A stretch of 64,000 nucleotides of DNA from contig JALCBJ010000031.1 of NCBI GenBank assembly GCA_028066595.1, forward strand, positions 1 to 64,000. The letters run 5' to 3'. The notes beneath the pieces are model-generated. The model did not search any database, was not told the DNA's origin, and saw only the letters and a list, made by a program, of their open reading frames with translations. The translations under genes were made by a program, and so were the position numbers. The stretch comes from Thermoanaerobaculia bacterium. GTDB taxonomy: Bacteria > Acidobacteriota > Thermoanaerobaculia > Multivoradales > J023. Positions 43,011 to 50,980 of this stretch are shown here, one piece after another; position 1 is the first letter of the stretch; each line of letters opens with the position of its first letter.

Positions 43011-44842
43011 ACACGCCGCGTCAAGCTGTTGCGTGAGATCCGGAGGAGTTTGGCTGCTTGGGTCCGGTTGCCGCCGGTTCGCGCCAGTGCCTGCGCGAGA
43101 ATGACTCGCTCGTGCCCTTCGAGAAACTCTTCGAGACCCGTGGATCCCAGCTCGAACTCGGTTGGGGGCGAATGGCCCGGCGCGCGGGTGATGGCCTCGA
43201 TCACGTGGGCGGAATCGATCGCACCGCCCGCAGGACAGAGGTATACGAGCCGGCGCACCACGTGACGTAGCTCGCGCACATTGCCGGGCCAGGGATGCTC
43301 GGCCAGGTGCTGTAATGCCTTGACCGTGATGCCACGTACGTTGCGCCCCAACTGGCGGCCGAACTCTTGAAGGAAGCAACCCACGAGGCCGGGTAGGTCT
43401 TCGGGTCGTCGTCGCAGGGGCGGTACCCTGAGCTCGAAGCCTGCGAGGCGATAGTAGAGATCTTGGCGGAACCTACCTTCTTCGATGGCCTCGTCCAGGT
43501 CCGTGTGGGTCGCCGCTATCCAGCGCACATCGACGCGCACCGGCGCCTCGCCGAGGGGTGTCACCTCACCCTCTTGCAATGCTCGAAGCAGCTTGGCTTG
43601 CAGCGTGGCCGGCATGTCGCCGATCTCGTCCAGGAAGAGGGTGCCGCCGTCGGCCTGGACCAGCTTGCCGCGGCGTTTGCTTACGCCCGTAGCCACACCC
43701 GAGCCGATGCCAAACAGCTCCGCCTCCAGCAGCTCCGAAGGCACCGCGGCGCAGTTGATCGCCACGAACGGGCCAGCATGTCGCGCCGAGTGGTCGTGGA
43801 GGGCCTGTGCGAGGTGCTCCTTGCCGACGCCGGTTTCCCCCAAGACGAGCACGGGGACCGGGTCCGATGCCAGCATCGCCACCTGGCGATAGACCGACTC
43901 CATGGCCGAAGACACGCCGGCGACGATCCCTTCGGGTAGCCGAAGGTCCTTCGACGCGTTGAGCCATGGATGCAAGGTCTCCGGCTGCTCGAGACCGTCG
44001 CGGAGGACACGCAGGAACGTCGCCAGCAAGAGAGGTTGAACGGTGGTACCGGCCGTACCTGAGACCAGAAGACCCAGGAAGTCGGCCGTTTCCGGGTCGT
44101 CTGCGCCCGAGTCTTTTGGTCGGATCTGAGGCGATCGCTGAGCGGTCAACAATGCGTCGTTGGTCGTCGCTACCAGTACGCTGCGGTCGAAGGGTAGTCG
44201 CTGTGCGCGGACCAGCTCTTCGCGTGTGGGTAGCGTGCCGACATCGCCTGCAGCAGCCAGGAAACGAGGAGAACCATCCGAGGGCCATTCGGCCAGGCAG
44301 GCACCGCGCAGCCCCAGCTCCCGAGCTAGATCGGCAACAGCTCCATCGAGGTCCGGAGCCGGGGCCATGCGCAAACGTCGGAGGAGGTGGTCGATGCAGC
44401 GGAGCAGCCGGGAGTCCAGCGGGGCAGCTCCGGCAGCGCGCGACGTGCCGCCGAGGCGGGTCGTCGGCCGGCCACCGGTGCTCCAGTCGACGGCCAGGGC
44501 CAGCTCCACATCGTTCCGCTCGACGCGTTCCAGTACACATCGAGCGGTTCCGAAGCCCAACACGTCGCCGGGTCGGACCGCTCCACGCTCGAACGGCCTG
44601 CCGTTGACCGTACTGCCGTTCTTACTGCCTTGGTCTTCGAGATCACATCGCTCCTCGCTGACGTGGAGCGTGGCATGGAGTCGTGAGACGCCGCGTTCCG
44701 TGAGGCAGATCTCGTTGCGAGGATCCGAGCCGACCCTGTGCGTGCCCGGTGCCAATAGGTTCATCGTCTGGCCTCGATCCGTGAGCCAGCGTATTCGGTA
44801 AACCGCGTCCTCGTAGTCGTGAGTCACACTACACTCGTCCAT
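42983..44842 (-). CDS. FHA-AAA+ sigma54-type regulator with altered GAFTGA loop
   Basis: About 619 residues from the ATG at 44842 (GAGAAGA upstream). N-terminal FHA domain (about 20-105): RVGSDPRNEICL, VSRLHATL, QGSKNGSTVNG. A GAF-like middle region follows, then the AAA+ domain (about 305-545) with GETGVGKEHLAQ (Walker A), GGTLFLDEIGDMP (Walker B), RFRQDLYYRLAGFELRVPPLRRRPED and PWPGNVRELRH. A Fis-type helix-turn-helix closes it (GGNRTQAAKLLRISRNSLTRRV). In place of GAFTGA, which touches sigma54, the sequence is GVATGV (382-387), with the key Phe missing. So it may act without sigma54 or through an altered contact. It probably responds to phosphorylation by the overlapping convergent kinase. 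Confidence 0.88.
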   Translation of the reverse strand: MDECSVTHDYEDAVYRIRWLTDRGQTMNLLAPGTHRVGSDPRNEICLTERGVSRLHATLHVSEERCDLEDQGSKNGSTVNGRPFERGAVRPGDVLGFGTARCVLERVERNDVELALAVDWSTGGRPTTRLGGTSRAAGAAPLDSRLLRCIDHLLRRLRMAPAPDLDGAVADLARELGLRGACLAEWPSDGSPRFLAAAGDVGTLPTREELVRAQRLPFDRSVLVATTNDALLTAQRSPQIRPKDSGADDPETADFLGLLVSGTAGTTVQPLLLATFLRVLRDGLEQPETLHPWLNASKDLRLPEGIVAGVSSAMESVYRQVAMLASDPVPVLVLGETGVGKEHLAQALHDHSARHAGPFVAINCAAVPSELLEAELFGIGSGVATGVSKRRGKLVQADGGTLFLDEIGDMPATLQAKLLRALQEGEVTPLGEAPVRVDVRWIAATHTDLDEAIEEGRFRQDLYYRLAGFELRVPPLRRRPEDLPGLVGCFLQEFGRQLGRNVRGITVKALQHLAEHPWPGNVRELRHVVRRLVYLCPAGGAIDSAHVIEAITRAPGHSPPTEFELGSTGLEEFLEGHERVILAQALARTGGNRTQAAKLLRISRNSLTRRVQRLGLEAT

Positions 44843-45068
44843 TCGTCTTCTCAGGCGCCGACAGATTCTAGCTCGCCGCCCGGAACCGGGCGAGTTGCCG
44901 TCCGGGACCGGGCGACCGGCTCCGTTCGGGAACCACCGAGCGCCGAATCCTGAGGATTTCGGGGCATTGGCGTTTTGACGATGGCTGGTATGGCGCTTGC
45001 TAATCATGTGGGTGTCCGCAAGTATCCGCCCAAGACCCGCCAACGTCCCTAGAACCCGAGGACCCCCC

Positions 45069-46271
45069 ATGCATCGCATCAAGCCGAATCCCAATCCAAG
45101 ACGTAGGATTCCGAATCGCCTCTCAGGCTTCGCACTCGCTCTCTGGATACTGCCGATGGCCACGGTGCCTTCCGCGGCGGCCCCTTCGCCCGCGGCCTCC
45201 TCGGTCAGTCTGCGGATCGCGGAGTTCGAGGCGGTGCACATTTCACCGGCACTGTTTCCCTCGGTAGATATCCTGCCGGGTACGTTGCGGGTGGAGACGC
45301 AACCCGGACACGGCTCACTCAGCCAGGCGGCCGACGACGAGTTCGTCTACGTACCTCGAGGGAGGTTCGGAGAGGACTACGTGGCCTTCCGTGCGTTCGC
45401 CGGGAACGGCTACCGGAAGATCGCCCTGGATCTTCGGATACAGGTTTTCCCCTCGGTCTTACCGATCTACGGTGCGTTCGCCCCGGCGGCCGAGCCGTCG
45501 TACGGCCTCTACCACTTGGAAGAGCGCTTCTTCCGGTTGTGCGAACCCGACCCGGTGCCCAGCCGAGAACTCGCCTGTCGGTCCTACAGGGTCGACGGGG
45601 CAGAGCCTGGGTGGTATCCGGTCTACGGCGATTGGGATGGGGATCTGTGGAATCTGCCGTCCTTGTTCGATCCCCTCCTCGGAGAGTTGCACCAGCTGGC
45701 TTGGAATGGCGATGAGTCCCGTCTGCTGATCGAACGCTCCAAGCGGTGGCCCAGCGTGCGAAGGACGGTGCCCGTTGCCGGAGATTGGGATTCGACCGGC
45801 GTCGACGGTGTTCTCTTTCTAGACTCTTCGGGCAAAGTGGTCGAGATCCGGGATCCGTTCGGCGTGGACCAGATCCTCGATTGGGGCCCGAGCCTGTCTG
45901 CGTCGGACGATGAGGCGCTCCTCTGGCCTTTCGTTTGGCGGGTGGCGGACGGCGACCCAGCACGAGAGGCCATCGCTGTGATGGATCCCAAGGTCGACCT
46001 TACCCACTGGCTGTTGCCGGATGGGAGAAAGATAGAGGTCGGGAGCTCACCCGGTCTGGTCATGGGTTTCGAGATCCCGATCTTCGGCGGGACCATTTTG
46101 GGCGACTTGGACGCGGCCTCCGAGGTGACTAGCTTTTCGTTTCTTCAGATTCACCATGCCGATGAGCACGGCCTACGGTACGAGGTATGGAACTACCACG
46201 GTGGGCAGGGATCCGTACCCAACCCCCAGACCGTGCCGCTGACGTTCCCGACCGATCCTCCTGGTCCGTGA
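45069..46271 (+). CDS. Exported protein with VCBS/FG-GAP-like segments
   Basis: About 400 residues; the start at 45069 has GAGGA upstream and leads to an Arg-rich n-region and signal core (LSGFALALWILPMATVPSAAA). The first domain is Ig/cadherin-like (ILPGTLRVETQPGHGSLSQAADDEFVYVPRGRFGEDYVAFRA). Later segments YPVYGDWDGDLWNLPSLFD and VPVAGDWDSTGVDGVLFLD are the GDWDGDG-type turns seen in FG-GAP/VCBS propeller repeats, probably calcium-binding. No anchor or sorting end is visible. It is divergent from the FHA regulator gene (226 bp apart). I do not recognise a specific function. Confidence 0.65.
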   Translation: MHRIKPNPNPRRRIPNRLSGFALALWILPMATVPSAAAPSPAASSVSLRIAEFEAVHISPALFPSVDILPGTLRVETQPGHGSLSQAADDEFVYVPRGRFGEDYVAFRAFAGNGYRKIALDLRIQVFPSVLPIYGAFAPAAEPSYGLYHLEERFFRLCEPDPVPSRELACRSYRVDGAEPGWYPVYGDWDGDLWNLPSLFDPLLGELHQLAWNGDESRLLIERSKRWPSVRRTVPVAGDWDSTGVDGVLFLDSSGKVVEIRDPFGVDQILDWGPSLSASDDEALLWPFVWRVADGDPAREAIAVMDPKVDLTHWLLPDGRKIEVGSSPGLVMGFEIPIFGGTILGDLDAASEVTSFSFLQIHHADEHGLRYEVWNYHGGQGSVPNPQTVPLTFPTDPPGP

Positions 46272-46410
46272 TCTCGACGGCCGTTGAGCGGCAGTGGCGG
46301 GCTTTCTTCGCAGCCACGTAGTACGTATTGAGCCCGAGGAGGCGCCGGCTGGCCGGGTCCCTCGGGTTGTGGCTTCTTCGAGGCACAGTGACGGAGTCGT
46401 GAGTCGGGCT

Positions 46411-46438
46411 TTCACCGACTTCTCCGGGGCTCTATACT
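46411..46438 (+). promoter_or_regulatory. Possible promoter of the signalling cluster
   Basis: TTCACC (46411-46416) and TATACT (46433-46438, 5 of 6) are separated by 16 bases, about 120 bases before the histidine kinase start. The 289-bp gap 46272-46560 holds nothing else I can support apart from a short GGGGG/CCCCC inverted repeat near 46440-46460. Confidence 0.4.
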
Positions 46439-46560
46439 TCGGGGGTTATCGTAGCCCCCCAGTCTCGCCGGCGGGAGTACGGAGCCGGCGCGTTCTTTCG
46501 ACGCATTTCTTTTCCTAGGCCCTGTCCAAAGCTGGGGCGCAGGACGACGGAGAAACTCGA

Positions 46561-48840
46561 GTGTCTTCGACGACCCAGGGCATGTCAGTTCGCCGCAAGC
46601 TACTCGCGGTGATCATGGTTACGACCCTTTTGGCGCTGGTGCTGGCGGCGGTCGCGTTCTTTCTCTACGACCGCACCTCGTTCCGCCAAAAAATCGCCAA
46701 CGATACGAGCACGCTGGCGAACTCTGTAAAACAGACCCTGGCCACGACGGCGATGGCCTACAACGACCGGCAGCTCGCCGAGCAGATCCTCGCCGGCTTG
46801 GAGAGCGATTCACGCTTACAGTCGGCGGTCGTCTACGACCGGGAAGGCGAGATCTTTGCCCGTTGGAGTCGCGGCACCGCAGCCATCGACCGGCCGGACG
46901 CCGCGCCGCCGAACGACCTGGTATTCACTGACGAGTATCTGGTGGTGCGTCGCGATCTGACGTTCAACGAGCGACCGTTGGGGATCCTCCTCATCCGCTC
47001 CGATCTGACCGAGCTGCAGGAACGTCTGCAGGACTACAGCCGGATCCTGTCTCTGATCGTGGCCGGTACCGCGGCGGCGGCCCTTCTCCTGTCGTTCTTC
47101 TTCGCGCGGGCACTGTCGAATCCGATTCTGGAGCTAGCGCGTGTCGCCCGCTCGGTGACCGACGACAAGGACTATTCGATTCGCGCCACCAAGAAGTCGA
47201 GCGACGAGATCGGCCGGCTCACCGACGATCTCAACGACATGCTGGCGCAGATTCAGCAGCGAGACCAAGAGCTGGTCGTTGCGCGCGACTTGGCGGAGCA
47301 AGCCAACCAGTCGAAGAGTGCGTTCCTGGCCAATATGAGTCACGAGCTCCGAACGCCCCTCACCGCCATCATCGGCTACTCGGAGATCCTGGAGGACGAC
47401 GCCAGTGACATGGGTCTTGAGGATTTTCTTCCCGACCTGCAGAAGATCAAGGCGGCAGGCAAGCACCTGTTGGGGTTGATCAACAGCATCCTGGATCTCT
47501 CCAAGGTGGAGGCGGGGAAGATGGAGCTGTTCCTCGAAGACTTCGAGATCCGGCGACTGGTGGACGAGGTGGCGACCACGGTGCAGCCGTTGGTGGAGAA
47601 GAATCACAATCGGCTGGAAATTCGTTGCGCCGAGGAGTTGGGCGCCACCCGGGGCGACCAGACCAAGACTCGGCAGATCCTCTTCAACCTCCTGTCGAAC
47701 GCCTCGAAGTTCACCGACAACGGCCGCATCGCACTGGAAGTCGATCGCTCCGAGGCTTTCGGCTCGGATTGGCTGGTGCTCCGGGTCTCGGACACCGGGA
47801 TCGGCATGAACGAGGATCAAACCAAGAAGCTCTTCAAGCCCTTCACCCAGGCCGACGTCTCCACCGCTCGGCACTATGGCGGCACGGGTCTCGGCCTCGC
47901 CTTGTGCAAGCGTTTCTGCGAGCTGATGGGAGGCTGGATCGACGTCGAGTCGCGGCCTGGCAAGGGCACGACGTTCACCGTCTACCTGCCGTTCGAGATC
48001 CGCGACGACTCCCAGTCCCCGAAGTCGCTACAGGAACGAATCGACACCGGCGAGTGGAAGCGAGAGACACGGCGCGGCAGAGAAGAGCCCGTCGCTGCCG
48101 GTGGACGGCTGGTGCTGGTGATCGACGACGATCCTTCGGTACACGAGCTACTGGGCAACACGCTACGGACAGAAGGCTACAGGGTAGAGATGGCGCAAAA
48201 CGGCGCCGAGGGCCTCGAGAAGGCACGGGCCCTTAGGCCCGACGTCATCACTCTCGACATCTACATGCCGGACCAGGACGGCTGGAGTGTGCTCCAGCAG
48301 ATTCAGGACGACCCCACTCTGCGCGAGACGCCGGTCGTCATGATCAGCGTGTCCGACGAGGGTAAGAAGGGTATAGCCCTGGGTGCTGATTTTCTCTCCA
48401 AACCCATCGATCGAAACAAGCTCAAGAGCCTGCTGTCGAAATACGGAAATGGGGAAGGCCAGCGTACGGCTCTGGTCGTAGAAGACGACGAGGATCAACG
48501 ACGTCTGGTGGCAAAGGCGCTCGCCGACCAGGGCTGGCAGGTACTGGAGGCAGAGAACGGCGTAGCAGGTCTCCGCCGCCTCGCCGACCAGGAACCGGAC
48601 TTGATCTTTCTGGACTTGATCATGCCTCAGCTGGACGGTTTCGGATTCGTCAGTCAGTTGCGTCGCAACGCGGCATGGCGGGAGATCCCGGTCGTCGTGC
48701 TCACCGCGATGGATCTCGGCCCGTCGGAGATCGAGCGGCTGAACGGCGGCGTCGAACGCATTCTTCAAAAGAGCGCCTACAGCTACGAGGAGCTGAAGGA
48801 CGAGATTCAATCCCTGGCCCGAACCAGTCTGCGCGGCTGA
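46561..48840 (+). CDS. Hybrid sensor histidine kinase with two receiver domains
   Basis: A 759-residue protein starting with GTG (GGAGA upstream). TM1 (about 12-35), a periplasmic sensor region of roughly 125 residues, and TM2 (163-182) are followed by HAMP (183-235), HisKA with phospho-acceptor His261 in NMSHELRTPL, and HATPase_c (NLLSNASKFTDN, DTGIGM, GGTGLGLAL). Receiver 1 (about 516-627) has IDDDP, Asp566 and SKP; receiver 2 (635-750) has VEDDE, Asp685 and LQK. The periplasmic part may read the PhnD-like protein encoded downstream. It opens a run of five same-strand genes and probably passes phosphate to the REC-REC-cyclase protein. Confidence 0.9.
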   Translation: MSSTTQGMSVRRKLLAVIMVTTLLALVLAAVAFFLYDRTSFRQKIANDTSTLANSVKQTLATTAMAYNDRQLAEQILAGLESDSRLQSAVVYDREGEIFARWSRGTAAIDRPDAAPPNDLVFTDEYLVVRRDLTFNERPLGILLIRSDLTELQERLQDYSRILSLIVAGTAAAALLLSFFFARALSNPILELARVARSVTDDKDYSIRATKKSSDEIGRLTDDLNDMLAQIQQRDQELVVARDLAEQANQSKSAFLANMSHELRTPLTAIIGYSEILEDDASDMGLEDFLPDLQKIKAAGKHLLGLINSILDLSKVEAGKMELFLEDFEIRRLVDEVATTVQPLVEKNHNRLEIRCAEELGATRGDQTKTRQILFNLLSNASKFTDNGRIALEVDRSEAFGSDWLVLRVSDTGIGMNEDQTKKLFKPFTQADVSTARHYGGTGLGLALCKRFCELMGGWIDVESRPGKGTTFTVYLPFEIRDDSQSPKSLQERIDTGEWKRETRRGREEPVAAGGRLVLVIDDDPSVHELLGNTLRTEGYRVEMAQNGAEGLEKARALRPDVITLDIYMPDQDGWSVLQQIQDDPTLRETPVVMISVSDEGKKGIALGADFLSKPIDRNKLKSLLSKYGNGEGQRTALVVEDDEDQRRLVAKALADQGWQVLEAENGVAGLRRLADQEPDLIFLDLIMPQLDGFGFVSQLRRNAAWREIPVVVLTAMDLGPSEIERLNGGVERILQKSAYSYEELKDEIQSLARTSLRG

Positions 48841-48873
48841 ATCCGCTTGCCGACAGGAGATGGAGGAGACACG

Positions 48874-50955
48874 ATGAGCACGACACCTTTGGAGAGCACC
48901 TCATTCCTCGACCGAGTCGGTGATCAGATCCCCGCCGTGTTCGGTGCGTTGGTTCTGCTGGCGAGCTGCGCGGTTCCTGCGTACGGCCAGGATTCGTCCG
49001 GTCTGGCGGAGGTAAGTCTGTTCGGCGAGGAGGAGTTCACCATCCGCGCCGCGACCAAGACCGAGATCCCGATCTCCAAGGCTCCGAGTTCGGTGTCGGT
49101 GATCAGTGCTCAGCAGATCAAAGAATCGGGCGCCCGCACCATCCCCGAGCTCTTGCGGCTGGTGGCTGGCGTCAACGTTCGTTGGAATCCGATGGTGCAG
49201 TCGATCGATATCCGAGCCTTTGGCCAGAATCCGTTCACCAGCCGGGTCCTCTTGCTCATCGACGGCGTGCCGTACAACTCTTGGAACAAGGGTGGTTTCC
49301 CGCAGCACCCGGGCTTCGATTTCTTCATGTTGCAGAACATCAAGCGGATCGAGGTGGTACGGGGACCCGGGTCGTCTCTCTACGGCGAGAACGCCTACTG
49401 GGGTGTGATCAACATTGTGACCCTGTCGGGCGAAGATCTGCAGGGTGGCCGCGTGGAAGTCTTCGGCGGAGATTTGGAGAGTGCCTCCTTGGGAGCCATC
49501 TACGGCAAGACCGTCGGCGACGACGGTTCCTTTCTCTTTTCCGCCCGAGCCCAGAACGGTCAGTTGCCGATGAACTTCTGGATCGATCAGGACAGTGAGG
49601 TCGAAGGCCTCGACATCTTCCTCAAGGGCAAGTATAAGAACGTCGAGCTTTCGTACTACCGCCACGAAGACGAGCTCGACGGATTCGAAGCGCGCTTCGA
49701 ATCCGGTGTCTTTCGTTCCTCCGACACCGTCAGCCAGAGTGTCGACATCCTGGCGTTCAAGACCAGCCACGAGTTCCGCAACGGCATCACGTTCGACGCG
49801 GACGTGTCCTACGCTCAGCGTGACGGCTCGGCGTGCGGCTCCTGCCATGCGCTGCCCCAGAATGAGCCGGTGTTCCAGCGGGAGCTGGACCATGGTTCTC
49901 AGCTGATCGGCGACTTCCGCCTGGGGCTTCAGCCGATACCGTCTCACGACATCTTGATCGGCGTCGAAGCCCGGCGTGTCGACACCGGAGATCACGTCGA
50001 CGTCGACACCGTGGTGCAGCCAGGACAGGTCACGGACTACACGAAGCTCGCTGCCTACGTGCAGGACCGCATCTCGTTGGCGGACGACAAGGTCAACCTG
50101 CTCCTCGGCGCCCGATACGACGATTCCAACGATCTTTTCGACTCCGAGTGGTCGCCGCGGGTGGCGCTGGTCTACAACCCGAACGACAAGATCGTCGTCC
50201 GCGGCGGCTGGTCGACGGCCTTTCGCTTTCCCAACTTCAGCGAGCTCTATCAGGACTCGTTCTTCGTCAACGTGGAAGCGCCGTTCGGAGTGATCCCGTT
50301 TTCCAGCTTCGGTCGCAATCCCGATCTCGAACCCGAAGAGATACGGACCTTCGATCTCGGATTCGAGTACCGCGTTTCGAGTGCCTTTTCGGCCAAGCTC
50401 GACCTGTACCATTCTGAGCTCAAGAACTTCATCGTCATCGTGTCCCAAGGCGGACTGGTGGTATCGGAGAATCACCCGGACGAGGCCACCATCGACGGCG
50501 CAGAGCTGGAGCTGCGATTCCGGCCGAACGAGAAGCTCACCGGCTTTCTCAACATCGCCTACCAAGAGCAAGACCAAGACGGAGTTCTCACCGATTCGTC
50601 GGGCAAACCGTTCGAGTTCGTCTATGCGCCGGAGACCAAGGTCAATCTGGGGACGTACTTCGGGCCCTTTGCAGGCTTCCGCGGAGCCATAGAAGTGCAG
50701 TATCGTGATAGCCGGCTCGGCCCGAGCCAGTGGAACTTCGCAGGTACCGGAACGGTAGAGCTGGACGACTACACGGTGGTCAACGCTCGACTCTCCTGGG
50801 ACGCGCCGATCCGCATCGGAAACAGCTCGGAAGGGCTCCGCTTCAGCCTTTACGGCAAGAACCTGACCGACGAGGAATACGCCGAGACGTTCTTGCCCAT
50901 CGACATGCAGCTACCTGGCGCCACCTACTACGGTGCCATCGAGCTGCGCTACTGA
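48874..50955 (+). CDS. TonB-dependent receptor with a CxxCH motif
   Basis: About 693 residues from the ATG at 48874 (GGAGGA upstream). A signal peptide precedes VSLFGEEEFTIRAATKTEI, a TonB-box-like lead. The plug domain (65-185) follows with SVSVISAQQIKESGARTIPELLRLVAGV, VLLLIDGVPYN and IEVVRGPGSSLYGENAYWGVINIVT. A 22-strand barrel closes with LTDEEYAETF and a final aromatic-type strand ending RY. Within the barrel part CGSCH (321-325) is a c-type heme motif, unusual in this family. It starts 33 bp after the kinase stop. Its ligand is unknown; the neighbouring PhnD-like protein and kinase suggest a sensory or uptake role. Confidence 0.88.
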   Translation: MSTTPLESTSFLDRVGDQIPAVFGALVLLASCAVPAYGQDSSGLAEVSLFGEEEFTIRAATKTEIPISKAPSSVSVISAQQIKESGARTIPELLRLVAGVNVRWNPMVQSIDIRAFGQNPFTSRVLLLIDGVPYNSWNKGGFPQHPGFDFFMLQNIKRIEVVRGPGSSLYGENAYWGVINIVTLSGEDLQGGRVEVFGGDLESASLGAIYGKTVGDDGSFLFSARAQNGQLPMNFWIDQDSEVEGLDIFLKGKYKNVELSYYRHEDELDGFEARFESGVFRSSDTVSQSVDILAFKTSHEFRNGITFDADVSYAQRDGSACGSCHALPQNEPVFQRELDHGSQLIGDFRLGLQPIPSHDILIGVEARRVDTGDHVDVDTVVQPGQVTDYTKLAAYVQDRISLADDKVNLLLGARYDDSNDLFDSEWSPRVALVYNPNDKIVVRGGWSTAFRFPNFSELYQDSFFVNVEAPFGVIPFSSFGRNPDLEPEEIRTFDLGFEYRVSSAFSAKLDLYHSELKNFIVIVSQGGLVVSENHPDEATIDGAELELRFRPNEKLTGFLNIAYQEQDQDGVLTDSSGKPFEFVYAPETKVNLGTYFGPFAGFRGAIEVQYRDSRLGPSQWNFAGTGTVELDDYTVVNARLSWDAPIRIGNSSEGLRFSLYGKNLTDEEYAETFLPIDMQLPGATYYGAIELRY

Positions 50956-50980
50956 CGTCCCGATTCCAGCTATCGCCTAC

